64,000 nt of DNA from Serratia proteamaculans (GCF_013337185.1 NZ_SWDE01000007.1:124001-188000); one strand, 5' to 3'; numbered from the stretch's first letter, positions 8,902 through 20,560 are shown. Notes: a model not told the origin generated them from the sequence alone. Numbers and translations are program-made.

Positions 8902-9056
8902 ATGAGTGTGCGGTTATCTTGTATGAGATAGAACCTTTGCCTCAGCACTACCTACAGCTCGTCTTCTAACACCGGGAAGAGCCTAAAAATACAACAAACG
9001 CGCGCTTTACGATCTATCGTAAAGAGGGTCTGCGATAAAAAGGTTGGAGAAAAATT

Positions 9057-10373
9057 ATGCCATTAGTGATTGTTGCAGGCGGCGTAGCGCTGCTGCTGCT
9101 GCTGATGATTCGTTTTAAGCTGAACGGCTTTATCTCTTTGATTCTGGTTGCTCTGGCGGTCGGGATCACCCAGGGGATGCCGGTCGATAAAGTGATCGGT
9201 TCTATCAAGGCCGGCGTTGGCGGCACGTTGGGCAGTCTGGCGCTGATCATGGGCTTCGGTGCCATGCTCGGCAAGCTGCTGGCGGACTGCGGTGGTGCTC
9301 AGCGTATCGCCACAACGCTTATAGAAAAGTTCGGCAAGAAACACATTCAGTGGGCAGTGGTGTTGACCGGTTTTACCGTCGGCTTCGCGCTGTTCTATGA
9401 AGTGGGTTTCGTGCTGTTGCTGCCGCTGGTATTCAGCATCGCCGCTTCTGCGCGCGTTCCTTTGCTGTATGTTGGTGTGCCAATGGCGGCTGCGCTGTCG
9501 GTAACCCACGGTTTCCTGCCGCCGCACCCCGGCCCAACGGCAATCGCCACCATCTTCCATGCCGATATGGGTAAAACCCTGCTGTACGGTACGCTGCTGG
9601 CTATCCCGACGGTGATCCTGGCCGGTCCGGTGTATGCCCGCTTCCTGAAAGGCATCGACAAGCCGGTACCTGAAGGCCTGTATAACCCAAAAATCTTTAC
9701 CGAAGCAGAAATGCCAAGCTTTGGCATCAGCGTTGCGACCTCTTTGGTGCCGGTGATCCTGATGGCGATGCGCGCGGTAGCCGAAATGGTACTGCCGAAG
9801 GGCCATACTCTGCTGCGCTTTGCCGAGTTCTTCGGCGATCCGGTAATGGCAACGCTGATTGCAGTGCTGATTGCTATCTTCACCTTTGGCCTGAACCGTG
9901 GCCGCACCATGGATGAAGTGATGGGTACCATCACCGACTCCATCAAGATTATCGCCATGATGCTGTTAATTATCGGCGGTGGCGGCGCGTTCAAACAGGT
10001 ACTGGTCGACAGCGGCGTAGAGAAATATATTGCCGCGCTGATGGAAGGCAGTAACGTATCGCCGATTCTGTTGGCCTGGTCTATTGCCGCCGCGCTGCGT
10101 TTGGCACTGGGTTCGGCTACCGTGGCGGCAATCACCGCCGGGGGTATCGTTGCCCCGCTGATCGCCACTACCGGTGCCAGTCCGGAACTGATGGTGATCG
10201 CGGTCGGTTCAGGCAGCGTGATTTTCTCTCACGTTAATGACCCGGGTTTCTGGCTGTTCAAGGAGTACTTCAACCTGAGCATCATGGAAACCATTAAATC
10301 CTGGTCGGTGCTGGAAACCATCATTTCAGTCTGTGGGTTGGTAGGCTGCCTATTGCTGGCGACGGTCGTCTAA
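9057..10373 (+). CDS. gntT: high-affinity gluconate:H+ symporter GntT
   Basis: A 438-residue polytopic inner-membrane permease of the GntP family, the same length as E. coli GntT and closer to it than to GntU by my reading. Conserved stretches include GSIKAGVGGTLGSLALIMGFGAMLGK, ALFYEVGFVLLLPLVF, THGFLPPHPGPTAIA (the family signature) and GSVIFSHVNDPGFWLFKEYFNL. About a dozen hydrophobic segments span the sequence. The start ATG is preceded by TTGGAG. It lies between gntR and gntK, where E. coli carries gntU in the gntRKU operon and keeps gntT elsewhere. Control by GntR is expected from the upstream palindrome. Confidence 0.93.
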   Translation: MPLVIVAGGVALLLLLMIRFKLNGFISLILVALAVGITQGMPVDKVIGSIKAGVGGTLGSLALIMGFGAMLGKLLADCGGAQRIATTLIEKFGKKHIQWAVVLTGFTVGFALFYEVGFVLLLPLVFSIAASARVPLLYVGVPMAAALSVTHGFLPPHPGPTAIATIFHADMGKTLLYGTLLAIPTVILAGPVYARFLKGIDKPVPEGLYNPKIFTEAEMPSFGISVATSLVPVILMAMRAVAEMVLPKGHTLLRFAEFFGDPVMATLIAVLIAIFTFGLNRGRTMDEVMGTITDSIKIIAMMLLIIGGGGAFKQVLVDSGVEKYIAALMEGSNVSPILLAWSIAAALRLALGSATVAAITAGGIVAPLIATTGASPELMVIAVGSGSVIFSHVNDPGFWLFKEYFNLSIMETIKSWSVLETIISVCGLVGCLLLATVV

Positions 10374-10434
10374 TATACTGAGGTTTCTGGTGCCCCGGCG
10401 GTGCCGGAAACTATTTTGAGTTTGGGGCGCATTT

Positions 10435-10455
10435 GATGACGCTGCCAGCGTCATC
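10435..10455 (+). repeat. inverted repeat between gntT and gntK
   Basis: GATGACGCTG (10435-10444) pairs perfectly with CAGCGTCATC (10446-10455) around a single C. No T run follows, so it may be an mRNA-stabilising or processing hairpin rather than a terminator. Another imperfect stem (GTTTC near 10383, GAAAC near 10406) precedes it. Confidence 0.6.
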
Positions 10456-10477
10456 TGACTCCATAAGGGCATGACAT

Positions 10478-11005
10478 ATGAGCAATCCACAGCACCACGT
10501 ATTTATTTTGATGGGCGTTTCCGGCAGCGGTAAATCCGCCGTGGCCAACGCCGTAGCCCATGAGGCCAATGCCGCCATGCTGGACGGCGACTATCTGCAT
10601 CCTCGTGCCAACATCAATAAAATGGCTGCAGGGCATGCATTGGACGATAACGATCGCGCCCCGTGGCTGGCGGCGTTGAATGACGCGATTTTTGCCATGG
10701 AGCGCACCAACGATGTCTCGCTGCTGGTGTGTTCGGCGTTGAAAAAAAGCTATCGTGACCGTCTGCGCGAAGGTAACCGCAACCTGCATTTCATCTATCT
10801 GAAGGGTGACAAGGCGGTGATTGAAGAGCGTTTGAAACAGCGCAAGGGCCACTTCTTCAAGCCGCAGATGTTGGTTTCCCAATTCGCCACTTTGGAAGAG
10901 CCGAACGAGCAAGAACAAGACGTGCAAGCGATTGAGATTGACCAGCCGCTGGACGGCGTGGTGGCCGATACCCTGGCCTATATTCGTCGTGTTGCAGCCC
11001 AGTAA
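10478..11005 (+). CDS. gntK: gluconokinase
   Basis: A 175-residue P-loop kinase that phosphorylates D-gluconate to 6-phosphogluconate, feeding the Entner-Doudoroff and pentose phosphate routes. The Walker A motif GVSGSGKS is at residues 13-20. The substrate and lid elements LDGDYLHPRANINKMAAGHALDDNDRAPWL, CSALKKSYRDRLR and RKGHFFKPQMLVSQFATLE are typical of thermoresistant gluconokinase GntK. The start ATG follows AAGGGC. It lies 104 bases after gntT on the same strand with a hairpin between, so the two are probably one transcription unit. Confidence 0.94.
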   Translation: MSNPQHHVFILMGVSGSGKSAVANAVAHEANAAMLDGDYLHPRANINKMAAGHALDDNDRAPWLAALNDAIFAMERTNDVSLLVCSALKKSYRDRLREGNRNLHFIYLKGDKAVIEERLKQRKGHFFKPQMLVSQFATLEEPNEQEQDVQAIEIDQPLDGVVADTLAYIRRVAAQ

Positions 11006-11053
11006 TCCGGGCTGCCGTCACTTCTCGGCGCCGCACTGGCGCCAGTATCTTCA

Positions 11054-11647
11054 CTACAACTTCATGTAGGCTCTCACGCCGTCCAGGAACATCTGGGTCG
11101 ACAGCATCACCAGAATCAGCCCCATCAGCCTTTCCAGCGCGCTCACCCCTTTGCTACCCAGCAGGCGCAGGAACAGGTTCGACATCAGCAAAATGGCGGC
11201 GGAAATGCCCCAGGCAATCAGCAGCGCCACCACCAGATACGAAATATGGTTCGGATACTGGTGCGACAGCAGCATCAGCGAAGCCAGAATCGAAGGGCCG
11301 GCGACCAGCGGGATGGCCAATGGCACCAGGAAAGGCTCTTCACCGGCGGAAAGCCCGCTGCTGTCACCCTCCTGTGAGGGGAAGATCATCTTGATAGCGA
11401 TCAGGAACAGAATAATCCCGCCGGAAATGGACACGGTTTCGGTGCGCAGGTTAAGGAACGCCAGAATTTTTTCACCGGCAAACAGGAAAATCAGCATCAA
11501 CAGCAGGGCGATCAGCAGTTCGCGGATCAACACCACCCGGCGACGGCGCGGCTCCAGGTGCTTGAGTACCGACATAAAAATCGGCAAATTGCCCAGCGGA
11601 TCCATGATTAAAAACAGCAACACCGTGACCGAAATCATCTCTGTCAT
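11054..11647 (-). CDS. yhgN: MarC-family inner-membrane protein YhgN
   Basis: A 197-residue membrane protein of the MarC family (UPF0056), the same length as E. coli YhgN and adjacent to asd as there. It has six hydrophobic segments, with the conserved IMDPLGNLPIF stretch near the N-terminus, ISGGIILFLIAIKMIFPS, VPLAIPLVAGPSILA and LERLMGLILVML. A GTG one codon before is possible, but AGAGGT sits five bases before the ATG at 11647. No transport activity is established for the family. It is transcribed towards gntK and away from asd. Confidence 0.9.
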   Translation of the reverse strand: MTEMISVTVLLFLIMDPLGNLPIFMSVLKHLEPRRRRVVLIRELLIALLLMLIFLFAGEKILAFLNLRTETVSISGGIILFLIAIKMIFPSQEGDSSGLSAGEEPFLVPLAIPLVAGPSILASLMLLSHQYPNHISYLVVALLIAWGISAAILLMSNLFLRLLGSKGVSALERLMGLILVMLSTQMFLDGVRAYMKL

Positions 11648-11886
11648 CACTACCTCTGAATCTGAAAAGTGCGTCGGTCATCCCGACCGCTTAATGGCCT
11701 ATAGCCTATGGCTTTCAAGTTACGGTCAGGCGACCAGCCAGCCCATCTCCCAGCTATATAAGAAGGATTGCTGAGAATCGCTCACCCATCGAATAAATTC
11801 ACTTTGCGCCTGCGCCGACATTTTGTAAGGTGGAGAGATATTACACACAACTTATAGCAGTCATCCTCCAAGGCAGGACAGTCATT

Positions 11887-12990
11887 ATGAAAAACGTTGG
11901 TTTCATCGGTTGGCGCGGCATGGTCGGCTCCGTACTCATGCAACGCATGACACAAGAGCGCGATTTTGACGCCATTCGCCCGGTCTTTTTCTCTACCTCG
12001 CAACACGGCCAGGCGGCGCCCACCTTCGGCGGCCAGCAGGGCTCGCTGCAGGATGCTTACGATGTTGATGCACTGAGTGCACTCGACATTATTATTACCT
12101 GCCAGGGCGGCGATTATACCAACGAAATTTATCCAAAGCTGCGGGCAACCGGCTGGCAAGGGTACTGGATCGACGCGGCTTCTTCTCTGCGCATGCAGGA
12201 TGACGCGATTATCATCCTGGATCCGGTCAACCGTGCGCTGATCCAGCAGGGTCTGGATAAAGGCATCAAGACCTTTGTCGGTGGTAACTGCACCGTCAGC
12301 CTGATGCTGATGTCGTTGGGCGGCCTGTTCGCCAATGATCTGGTGGAGTGGGCGTCCGTTGCGACTTATCAGGCGGCCTCCGGTGGTGGTGCACGTCACA
12401 TGCGTGAACTGCTGACCCAAATGGGCATGCTGCACGCCGACGTGGCGAAAGAGCTGCAGGACCCGGCTTCGGCGATCCTGGACATCGAACGTAAAGTCAC
12501 TGAGGCCACCCGCAGCGGCAAACTGCCGACCGATAACTTTGGCGTACCGCTGGCCGGCAGCCTGATCCCCTGGATTGACAAGCAGCTCGATAACGGCCAG
12601 AGCCGTGAAGAGTGGAAAGGCCAGGCGGAGACCAACAAAATCCTTAATAGCGGCCTGGTGATCCCGGTCGACGGTCTGTGCGTGCGCGTTGGCGCGCTGC
12701 GCTGCCATAGCCAGGCGTTTACCCTGAAGCTGAAAAAAGACGTTTCGCTGCCGGAAATCGAACAAATGTTGGCGACTCATAATGACTGGGTGCGGGTGAT
12801 CCCGAACGACCGTGAACTGACCATGCGTGAACTGACGCCGGCCGCGGTCACCGGGACGCTGAACACTCCGGTGGGTCGTCTGCGCAAGCTGAACATGGGG
12901 CCGGAATACCTGTCTGCGTTCACCGTGGGTGACCAGTTGCTGTGGGGCGCGGCCGAGCCGCTGCGCCGCATGCTGCGCATCCTGCTGTAA
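11887..12990 (+). CDS. asd: aspartate-semialdehyde dehydrogenase
   Basis: A 367-residue enzyme that reduces aspartyl phosphate to aspartate semialdehyde with NADPH, feeding lysine, diaminopimelate, methionine and threonine synthesis. NADP-binding GWRGMVGS is at residues 8-15. The catalytic Cys135 lies in GGNCTVSLM and His274 in LRCHSQAF, matching E. coli Asd numbering exactly. The open frame continues 19 codons upstream, but the [11 protein letters not shown] start at 11887 gives the family length. It is divergent from yhgN and followed by a hairpin. Confidence 0.96.
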   Translation: MKNVGFIGWRGMVGSVLMQRMTQERDFDAIRPVFFSTSQHGQAAPTFGGQQGSLQDAYDVDALSALDIIITCQGGDYTNEIYPKLRATGWQGYWIDAASSLRMQDDAIIILDPVNRALIQQGLDKGIKTFVGGNCTVSLMLMSLGGLFANDLVEWASVATYQAASGGGARHMRELLTQMGMLHADVAKELQDPASAILDIERKVTEATRSGKLPTDNFGVPLAGSLIPWIDKQLDNGQSREEWKGQAETNKILNSGLVIPVDGLCVRVGALRCHSQAFTLKLKKDVSLPEIEQMLATHNDWVRVIPNDRELTMRELTPAAVTGTLNTPVGRLRKLNMGPEYLSAFTVGDQLLWGAAEPLRRMLRILL

Positions 12991-13007
12991 CCTGAACTGT
13001 ACTTCCC

Positions 13008-13031
13008 GGGGGCTGGCCTCTTTCAGCCCCC
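13008..13031 (+). terminator. probable terminator of asd
   Basis: GGGGGCTG (13008-13015) pairs with CAGCCCCC (13024-13031). The T-rich tail (TTATTTTCTTCC) starts only a few bases later, so the signal is weaker than a canonical one. Confidence 0.6.
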
Positions 13032-13486
13032 AAAAGCCTTATTTTCTTCCTTTTTCTTCGTTTCGGCGCGCTATGGACCAAGTCGCTGCAAAGGGGGAAA
13101 AGCACACAAGTCATCAGCATTTCTCCACGCGGGCAGCAGCGCAAAGACGCTGTCAGGCTGGCAGTTTTCTTAATGAAGATTTTTCCTTGCTAATGGGCAA
13201 TGTTTTTAACCGGCATTGGCTATGCTTAAAGGGCTGGCGGATACATTTTCACCAGCGCTAAAAATAAGCATAAAGAGCGGAATTCGGGTCGGGAAGGTGA
13301 GAATTGATCAATAACCGACCGCAATCACGCTTTAGATACCGAATGAATTGCATGATAACCAAAACGGCTATGGATTAAGCGTTACGCCCTGTGGATCTCA
13401 AGGTGCAGCCATTTCGCTGCAACCTGAAAGACGATGAGCTTACGCGGCCCCTTATAAATCATGCTCTTAATCTTAGGAAGAAGACT
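13032..13486. other. asd-glgB intergenic region
   Basis: About 450 bases with no convincing gene. An in-frame extension of glgB begins at 13391 but lacks a ribosome-binding site. A small stem, AGGTGCAGC with GCTGCAACCT, lies near 13400-13425. The glg promoter must lie here; I could not assign its elements by eye. Confidence 0.5.
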
Positions 13487-15673
13487 ATGCCTGTACTTCC
13501 CGATCGTGACGTGATTGATCAGCTTTTCTCCGGCAATTCTGCCGACCCCTTTTCTCTGCTGGGTATGCATGCGGCCGATAACGGCCTGCAGGTGCGAGCG
13601 CTATTGCCTGACGCCAGCGAAGTCTGGTTGCTGGAGCAGCAAACCGGTCGCCGCCTGGTGCAACTGAACTGCGACGATGCGCGCGGCTTTTTCAGCGCGA
13701 CGGTACCGCGTCGCAAAACCCCGTTCCGTTATCAATTCGAGGTCCGCTGGCAAGATAACCAGCAGATTGTCGAAGATCCCTACCGTTTTGGCACCTTGCT
13801 GCAGGATATTGACAGTTGGTTGCTGGCAGAAGGCACCCATTTGCGTCCTTATGAACGCCTGGGGGCCCATCTCACCACGCTGGATGAGGTTGAAGGCGTC
13901 AGCTTTGCCGTCTGGGCACCGAATGCCCAACGCGTCTCGGTGGTTGGCGAGTTCAACTTCTGGGACGGCCGCCGCCACCCGATGCGCTTGCGCCGTGAAA
14001 ACGGGATTTGGGAGTTGTTCTTGCCGGGAGTGAAAGCCGGACAGTTGTACAAGTACGAAATTATCGACTGCTACGGCAATACCCAGTTGAAGGCCGATCC
14101 TTACGCCTTCGAGGCGCAAATGCGGCCGGATACCGCGTCGCTGGTGACGCCGCTGCCGGAGGTGGTGGAAAACACCCCGGAACGTCGGCGAGCCAATGAC
14201 TTTGACCGACCGATTTCAATCTACGAGGTGCATCTTGGCTCGTGGCGACGTCACACCGATGATAATTTCTGGCTCAGCTATGGCGAACTGGCGGAACAGT
14301 TAATTGGCTACGTTAAAGACATGGGGTTCACCCATATCGAACTGTTGCCGATTAACGAGCACCCGTTTGACGGCAGTTGGGGTTATCAGCCGTTAGGGTT
14401 GTACGCCCCGACCCGGCGCTTCGGTACCCCGGCCGACTTTAAAGATTTTGTCGCGGCGGCGCACCGGGCGGGCATCAACGTGATCCTGGACTGGGTGCCG
14501 GGGCATTTCCCCAGCGATGCCTATGGCCTGGCGAATTTCGACGGTACCGCGCTGTATGAATATGCCGATCCGCGCGAAGGCTTCCATCAGGACTGGAATA
14601 CCCTGATTTACAACTATGGTCGCCATGAGGTGCGTAACTATCTGGCGGGCAACGCCCTTTACTGGCTGGAACGCTATGGCATTGACGCATTGCGTGTCGA
14701 TGCGGTGGCCTCGATGATCTACCGCGACTACAGCCGTGCCGAAGGCGAATGGGTGCCGAACCACTACGGCGGCAACGAAAATCTGGAGGCCATTGCCTTC
14801 CTGCGTTACACCAATCAGAGCGTCGGCAAGGAGCGGCCCGGTGCGGTGACGCTGGCGGAAGAGTCCACCGATTACCCGGGGGTGACGCTGCCACCAGAAT
14901 CTAACGGGCTGGGGTTCCACTACAAATGGAACCTGGGTTGGATGCACGACACGCTTAACTACATGCAATGCGACCCGGTACACCGCAAGTATCATCACAA
15001 TCAGATGACCTTTGGCATGCTGTACGCCTACACCGAAAACTTCGTGCTGCCGATTTCCCATGACGAAGTGGTGCACGGCAAGAAATCGATTCTCGACCGT
15101 ATGCCCGGCGACGCCTGGCAAAAATTCGCCAACCTGCGTGCCTACTACGGCTTTATGTGGGCGCACCCAGGCAAGAAGCTGCTGTTTATGGGGTGTGAGT
15201 TTGCCCAGGGGCGCGAATGGAACTTCGACAGCAGCCTCGACTGGCATCTGCTCGAGGGGCTGGATAACTGGCATCACGGCGTGCAGCGGCTGGTGCGCGA
15301 TCTTAACCATTGCTATCAACAGCAGGCGCCGTTGTATGAGCGTGACTACCGGCCGGACGGTTTTGAGTGGCTGGTGGTGGACGACCATGACAACTCGGTG
15401 TTTGCCTTCGCCCGCTATGATGCGCATGGCAATGAGCTGATTGCTGTCAGCAACTTTACCCCGGTGCCGCGCCATCATTATCGCATCGGAATTTCCCGCC
15501 CCGGTGAGTACCGGGAAATCCTCAATACCGATTCGCACCATTATCACGGTAGCAATACCGGCAACCAGGGCCGCGTGGTGTCCGAGCAGATAGGCAACCA
15601 CGGCCGCGAACATTCGATTAGCGTCACCGTGCCGCCGCTGGCGACCATCTACCTGCTGCGGGAGGCGCAATGA
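13487..15673 (+). CDS. glgB: 1,4-alpha-glucan branching enzyme
   Basis: A 728-residue GH13 enzyme that makes alpha-1,6 branches in glycogen, the same length as E. coli GlgB. It has an N-terminal domain, a CBM48 module ([23 protein letters not shown], residues about 140-162), and the catalytic barrel with nucleophile Asp405 in [10 protein letters not shown] and acid/base Glu458 in LAEESTD, then [14 protein letters not shown]. The ATG at 13487 has AGGAAG six bases upstream; the longer upstream frame adds an unrelated 32 residues. It is the first gene of glgBXCAP. Its stop overlaps the glgX start (ATGA). Confidence 0.96.
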   Translation: MPVLPDRDVIDQLFSGNSADPFSLLGMHAADNGLQVRALLPDASEVWLLEQQTGRRLVQLNCDDARGFFSATVPRRKTPFRYQFEVRWQDNQQIVEDPYRFGTLLQDIDSWLLAEGTHLRPYERLGAHLTTLDEVEGVSFAVWAPNAQRVSVVGEFNFWDGRRHPMRLRRENGIWELFLPGVKAGQLYKYEIIDCYGNTQLKADPYAFEAQMRPDTASLVTPLPEVVENTPERRRANDFDRPISIYEVHLGSWRRHTDDNFWLSYGELAEQLIGYVKDMGFTHIELLPINEHPFDGSWGYQPLGLYAPTRRFGTPADFKDFVAAAHRAGINVILDWVPGHFPSDAYGLANFDGTALYEYADPREGFHQDWNTLIYNYGRHEVRNYLAGNALYWLERYGIDALRVDAVASMIYRDYSRAEGEWVPNHYGGNENLEAIAFLRYTNQSVGKERPGAVTLAEESTDYPGVTLPPESNGLGFHYKWNLGWMHDTLNYMQCDPVHRKYHHNQMTFGMLYAYTENFVLPISHDEVVHGKKSILDRMPGDAWQKFANLRAYYGFMWAHPGKKLLFMGCEFAQGREWNFDSSLDWHLLEGLDNWHHGVQRLVRDLNHCYQQQAPLYERDYRPDGFEWLVVDDHDNSVFAFARYDAHGNELIAVSNFTPVPRHHYRIGISRPGEYREILNTDSHHYHGSNTGNQGRVVSEQIGNHGREHSISVTVPPLATIYLLREAQ

Positions 15674-17655
15674 CTGAGCTGACGCCCGGCATCGCCGCGC
15701 CTCTCGGGGCGCACTATGACGGTAACGGCATCAACTTTAGCCTGTACTCCGCCCATGCGACGGGGGTGGAGCTGTGCCTGTTTGACGAACAACAGCGTGA
15801 AGTGCGCCTGCCTCTGGCGACGCGCAGCGGGGATATTTGGCACGGTTATCTGCCGGGCGGCAAACCGGGCCAGCGTTATGGCTACCGGGTACATGGCCCG
15901 TTTGATCCTGCGCAGGGGCTGCGTTTTAACCCCAACAAGCTGCTGTTGGATCCCGCAGCCCGTGCGGTTGAAGGGCCGGTGGCCGATGATCCTTATTTGC
16001 ATGGTGGCTATGACCAACCGGATCCGCAAGACAGCGCGGAGCTGATGCCAAAGTGCGTGGTGATCGACGAAGCCTACGACTGGCAGGATGATTGCCCACC
16101 GGCGACGCCGTGGGGCAAAACGGTGATCTACGAAGCGCATGTGCGCGGATTGACCCTGCAACACCCGGATATCCCGCAGGTGCTGCGTGGCAGTTTTGCC
16201 GCGCTCGGACATCCGGTGATGATCGCCTACTTCAAGCGCCTTGGCATTACCGCGCTGGAACTGCTGCCGGTGCAGCAACACAGTTCCGAGCCGCGCCTGC
16301 AACGCCTCGGGTTGATTAACTACTGGGGTTATAACGTGCTGGCGCCCTATGCGCCGGATAACCGCTACTCCAGCCTGCGTACCGATATGACGCCGCTGCG
16401 GGAATTTCGCGACGCGGTGAAGGCACTGCATAAGGCCGGGATTGAAGTGATCCTCGACGTGGTGTTCAACCACAGCGCCGAGCTGGATATGGACGGGCCA
16501 ATGCTGTCGCTGCGCGGCATCGATAACCCGGGTTATTACTGGCTCACTCCCGATGGCGGTTATGTGAACGATACCGGCTGCGGCAACACGCTGCGGCTGG
16601 ATCAGCCACCGGGCGTCGCCTGGGTAATGGACTGCCTACGTTTCTGGGTGGGGGAGTGTCACGTTGACGGCTTCCGCTTTGATCTGGGAAGCGTGCTCGG
16701 CCGTACGCCGGCGTTCGACCGTGATGCACCGCTGTTCCAGGCGATGCTGGCGGATGACCTGCTGTCGCGCTGCAAGCTGATCGCCGAACCCTGGGATATT
16801 GGCCCCGGCGGCTATCAGGTGGGGGAATTTCCCGGGCGTTTTGCCGAGTGGAACGACCACTACCGGGACGATATGCGTCGCTTCTGGCTGCAGGGAGATA
16901 TTTCGCTCGGCCAGTTCGCCCAGCGTTTTGCCGCTTCCAGTGACCTGTTCAATCGACGCGGACGTGCGCCGTACGCCAGCATCAACATGCTGACCGCTCA
17001 TGACGGTTTTACCCTGCAGGATCTGGTCAGCTTTAACCGTAAGCACAACCAACTGAACGGCGAAGGTAACCGCGACGGCAGCGACCGTAACTTTAGCAAC
17101 AACCACGGTGTTGAAGGCCCGATAGCCGACGATGCCATTGTGCAACGCCGTAGGGCCAGCCGGCAGGCACTGCTTGCCACGTTATTGCTGTCCCAGGGAA
17201 CGCCGATGCTGCTGGCCGGCGACGAACATGGACACAGCCAGCAGGGCAACAACAATGCCTATTGTCAGGACAACGCTATCACCTGGCTCGACTGGGCCAA
17301 GGCGGATGACTCACTCACCGCTTACACCGCCGCACTGATCCACCTGCGCCAACAAATTCCTGCCCTGCAGCATGACCGCTGGTGGCTGGAGGGCGACGGT
17401 AACGTGCAGTGGCTGAACGCGCAGGGGCAATCGCTCAGCGCGCAACAGTGGGAGCAGGGTGAACTGCAGTTGCAGATCTGTCTGTCACAACGCTGGCTGG
17501 TGGTGGTGAACGCCACGCAGCAGGCGGTGGAGATGACGTTGCCCGCCGGCGATTGGCAGCTTGTCGCCCCCTTTACTCAGGAAGATTCGCGGGCGGTCTT
17601 ACCCGCCTGGAACCAGGCTGCGCACTCGATTTGCGTGCTGGTCAAGAAAAAATAA
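15670..17655 (+). CDS. glgX: glycogen debranching enzyme GlgX
   Basis: A 661-residue GH13 isoamylase-type enzyme that hydrolyses alpha-1,6 branches in phosphorylase-limit glycogen, close to the 657 residues of E. coli GlgX. Visible are an N-terminal CBM48 module ([29 protein letters not shown]) and GH13 regions: [24 protein letters not shown] (nucleophile Asp), [16 protein letters not shown] (acid Glu) and [13 protein letters not shown]. The gene starts inside the glgB stop with a 4-base ATGA overlap, so translation is coupled, and glgC follows 12 bases later. Confidence 0.95.
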   Translation: MTELTPGIAAPLGAHYDGNGINFSLYSAHATGVELCLFDEQQREVRLPLATRSGDIWHGYLPGGKPGQRYGYRVHGPFDPAQGLRFNPNKLLLDPAARAVEGPVADDPYLHGGYDQPDPQDSAELMPKCVVIDEAYDWQDDCPPATPWGKTVIYEAHVRGLTLQHPDIPQVLRGSFAALGHPVMIAYFKRLGITALELLPVQQHSSEPRLQRLGLINYWGYNVLAPYAPDNRYSSLRTDMTPLREFRDAVKALHKAGIEVILDVVFNHSAELDMDGPMLSLRGIDNPGYYWLTPDGGYVNDTGCGNTLRLDQPPGVAWVMDCLRFWVGECHVDGFRFDLGSVLGRTPAFDRDAPLFQAMLADDLLSRCKLIAEPWDIGPGGYQVGEFPGRFAEWNDHYRDDMRRFWLQGDISLGQFAQRFAASSDLFNRRGRAPYASINMLTAHDGFTLQDLVSFNRKHNQLNGEGNRDGSDRNFSNNHGVEGPIADDAIVQRRRASRQALLATLLLSQGTPMLLAGDEHGHSQQGNNNAYCQDNAITWLDWAKADDSLTAYTAALIHLRQQIPALQHDRWWLEGDGNVQWLNAQGQSLSAQQWEQGELQLQICLSQRWLVVVNATQQAVEMTLPAGDWQLVAPFTQEDSRAVLPAWNQAAHSICVLVKKK

Positions 17656-17667
17656 AAGGAGTCAGCT

Positions 17668-18945
17668 ATGGTTAGGTTTGAAAATAAAGACCCCCTGATG
17701 TTGGCACGCCAACTGCCGATTAAGTCCGTTGCCCTGATTTTGGCCGGTGGCCGCGGTTCGCGTTTGAAAGATTTAACCTCAACCCGTGCCAAGCCGGCCG
17801 TCCACTTTGGCGGTAAATTCCGCATCATTGATTTCGCCCTGTCGAACTGCCTGAACTCGGGGATCCGCCGTATCGGTGTGATCACCCAATACCAGTCTCA
17901 TACCCTGGTGCAGCATATTCAGCGCGGCTGGTCGTTCCTCAATGAAGAGATGAATGAGTTTGTCGATCTGCTGCCGGCCCAGCAACGCCTCAGTACCGAA
18001 CACTGGTACAAGGGCACGGCGGATGCGGTGTACCAGAACCTGGACATCATTCGCCGCTACGAGGCCGAATATGTGGTGATCCTGGCGGGCGATCACATCT
18101 ACAAGATGGATTACTCGCGCATGCTGATCGACCACGTGGAGAAGGGCGCGCAGTGTACCGTTGCCTGCCTGCCGGTGCCGCGCGATGAGGCCAGCGAGTT
18201 CGGCGTGATGGAAGTGGACGAGAACGATCTGATCCTCGAGTTCCTGGAGAAACCCAGCAATCCACCACCGATGCCAGGCAACCCGGATATGTCGCTGGCC
18301 AGCATGGGGATCTACATCTTTAACGCCGACTACCTGTTCCAACTGCTCGAAGAGGACATGTCGACACCGGGGTCAACCCATGACTTCGGCAAGGATCTGA
18401 TCCCGAAAATCACCGCCCAGAAAGCGGCGTGGGCGCACCCGTTCACGCTGTCGTGCGTGACCTCCAACCCCGAGCTGCCGCCGTATTGGCGCGACGTGGG
18501 GACGCTGGAAGCCTACTGGCGCGCCAACCTCGATCTGGCCTCGGTGACGCCGGAGTTGGATATGTATGACCGCGCCTGGCCGATCCGTACCCATATGGAG
18601 CCGCTGCCGCCGGCCAAGTTCGTGCAAGACCGTTCCGGCAGCCACGGCATGACCATGAACTCGCTGGTGTCCGGCGGCTGTATTGTCTCCGGTTCAGTGG
18701 TGGTGCATTCGGTGCTGTTCCCGCGGGTGCGGGTGAACTCGTTCTGCACCATCGACTCTACTGTATTGCTGCCGGACGTTAACGTCGGCCGTTCCTGCCG
18801 TCTGCGACGCTGCATCATTGACCGCGCCTGCCATATCCCCGAGGGCATGGTGATTGGCGAAAACGCCGATGAGGACAGCAAACGCTTTTATCGCTCGGAA
18901 GGCGGCATTGTGTTGGTCACGCGCGAAATGTTGTCAAAATTGTGA
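17668..18945 (+). CDS. glgC: glucose-1-phosphate adenylyltransferase (ADP-glucose pyrophosphorylase)
   Basis: A 425-residue nucleotidyltransferase that makes ADP-glucose from glucose-1-phosphate and ATP, the committed and allosterically controlled step of bacterial glycogen synthesis. The N-terminal activator and pyrophosphorylase loop reads [33 protein letters not shown] (catalytic and sugar-binding region) follows mid-protein, and the C-terminal left-handed beta-helix starts near [20 protein letters not shown]. The ATG is preceded by AAGGAG. It lies between glgX and glgA in the order found in E. coli; 140 noncoding bases separate it from glgA. Confidence 0.96.
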   Translation: MVRFENKDPLMLARQLPIKSVALILAGGRGSRLKDLTSTRAKPAVHFGGKFRIIDFALSNCLNSGIRRIGVITQYQSHTLVQHIQRGWSFLNEEMNEFVDLLPAQQRLSTEHWYKGTADAVYQNLDIIRRYEAEYVVILAGDHIYKMDYSRMLIDHVEKGAQCTVACLPVPRDEASEFGVMEVDENDLILEFLEKPSNPPPMPGNPDMSLASMGIYIFNADYLFQLLEEDMSTPGSTHDFGKDLIPKITAQKAAWAHPFTLSCVTSNPELPPYWRDVGTLEAYWRANLDLASVTPELDMYDRAWPIRTHMEPLPPAKFVQDRSGSHGMTMNSLVSGGCIVSGSVVVHSVLFPRVRVNSFCTIDSTVLLPDVNVGRSCRLRRCIIDRACHIPEGMVIGENADEDSKRFYRSEGGIVLVTREMLSKL

Positions 18946-19085
18946 GTTAAGGTATCCGGCAGAACGATAGCCTGCCGCCATGTAAACGGATTGACTGATG
19001 GCTTGCAAAACGCGGATTAACAACAGCGGCAAGCCTGCTTTATTTCTTATCCAGAGGCATTTTTTGCCGACTCTCAGGAGTGATA

Positions 19086-20519
19086 ATGCAGGTTTTACAC
19101 GTATGTTCTGAAATGTTCCCCCTGTTGAAAACCGGGGGGCTCGCAGACGTGGTTGGCGCATTGCCGGCGGCTCAAATCGCCGAGGGCGGCGATGTTCGGG
19201 TGTTATTGCCCGCTTTCCCTGACGTTCGTAACGGTATACCGGACTCCGTGCTGGTGGCGGAAATCGATTCCTTCGCCGGCCGGGTCGGCCTGCGTTACGG
19301 TACCTATCACGGTGTGGGCATCTACCTGATCGACGCACCCTGGTTGTACGAACGCCCCGGTAGCCCTTATCACGACCAATCGATGAATGCCTATTCCGAC
19401 AACCACCGACGCTTTGCCCTGTTGGGTTGGATGGCCTGCGAACTGGCCAAGGGGCTGGACCGCTACTGGCGGCCACAGGTGGTGCATGCCCATGACTGGC
19501 ACGCCGGGCTGGCCTGCGCCTATCTGGCGGCTAACGGCCATCCGGCGCGTTCTGTTTTCACCGTGCACAACCTGGCCTACCAGGGGTTGTTCTCCGCCCA
19601 TCACGTACCGGAGCTGTGGTTGCCGCCTTCGTTTTTCAACATCTATGGCCTGGAGTTTTACGGTCAGATGTCATTCCTGAAAGCCGGTTTGTTCTACGCC
19701 GACCATATCACCGCCGTCAGCCCGACCTATGCGCGTGAGATCACTCGGCCGGAATTCGGTTATGGCATGGAAGGGTTGTTGCAGGAACGCCAGCGACAGG
19801 GGCGTCTTAGCGGCATTCTTAACGGCGTGGATGACAAGATTTGGGATCCGTCCCACGATCCGCGCCTGACCGCGCGCTATGACGCCGACAATCTGAAGAA
19901 CAAGGCCAAGAATAAACTGCACCTGCAAAAAGCCATGGGGCTGAAAGTGGACGAATCGCTGCCGGTGTTTGCGGTCGTCAGCCGTCTGACCAGCCAGAAA
20001 GGTTTGGATTTAGTCCTGGAAGCGCTGCCGGCGCTGCTGGAGCAGGGCGGGCAACTGGCGCTGTTAGGGGCCGGTGATGCGGTGTTGCAGCAGGCATTTC
20101 TGGCTGCGGCCGCCGACTACCCTGAACAGGTTGGCGTGCAGATTGGTTACCACGAGGCCTTCTCGCACCGGATTATCGGCGGAGCCGATGTGATTATGGT
20201 GCCGAGCCGTTTCGAGCCCTGCGGGCTGACCCAACTCTATGGCCTGAAATACGGCACGCTGCCGCTGGTGCGCCGCACCGGTGGGTTGGCGGATACGGTA
20301 GTGGACTGCGCGCTGGAGAATCTGGCCGACGGTAGCGCCAGCGGATTTGTCTTTGATGATTGTGATGCTGCCGCACTGGCTAACGCCATTCGGCGTGCCA
20401 TGGTGCTGTGGAGCCGACCCAAGCATTGGCGTCACGTCCAGCGCCACGCCATGAGCGTGGATTTTGGCTGGCAAGTTGCGGCACAGGAATACCTGTCGCT
20501 TTATCAACGCTTATCCTAA
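19086..20519 (+). CDS. glgA: glycogen synthase
   Basis: A 477-residue GT5 glycosyltransferase that transfers glucose from ADP-glucose to the growing alpha-1,4 chain, identical in length to E. coli GlgA. The ADP-glucose-binding [13 protein letters not shown] motif (Lys15) is near the N-terminus. The acceptor-region block [10 protein letters not shown] and the C-terminal [31 protein letters not shown] motif are complete. The frame reaches a GTG two codons earlier, but [12 protein letters not shown] at 19086 is the conserved start, with CAGGAG upstream. Confidence 0.96.
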   Translation: MQVLHVCSEMFPLLKTGGLADVVGALPAAQIAEGGDVRVLLPAFPDVRNGIPDSVLVAEIDSFAGRVGLRYGTYHGVGIYLIDAPWLYERPGSPYHDQSMNAYSDNHRRFALLGWMACELAKGLDRYWRPQVVHAHDWHAGLACAYLAANGHPARSVFTVHNLAYQGLFSAHHVPELWLPPSFFNIYGLEFYGQMSFLKAGLFYADHITAVSPTYAREITRPEFGYGMEGLLQERQRQGRLSGILNGVDDKIWDPSHDPRLTARYDADNLKNKAKNKLHLQKAMGLKVDESLPVFAVVSRLTSQKGLDLVLEALPALLEQGGQLALLGAGDAVLQQAFLAAAADYPEQVGVQIGYHEAFSHRIIGGADVIMVPSRFEPCGLTQLYGLKYGTLPLVRRTGGLADTVVDCALENLADGSASGFVFDDCDAAALANAIRRAMVLWSRPKHWRHVQRHAMSVDFGWQVAAQEYLSLYQRLS

Positions 20520-20560
20520 GCGTTATGACATACAGCGGCACCCACGATTGCAGGTTGTAG

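Noticed and set aside
14393-15670. 425-codon minus-strand open frame in glgB
   Set aside because: Long only because glgB lacks stops in that antisense frame; the sense strand has catalytic motifs and exact family length.
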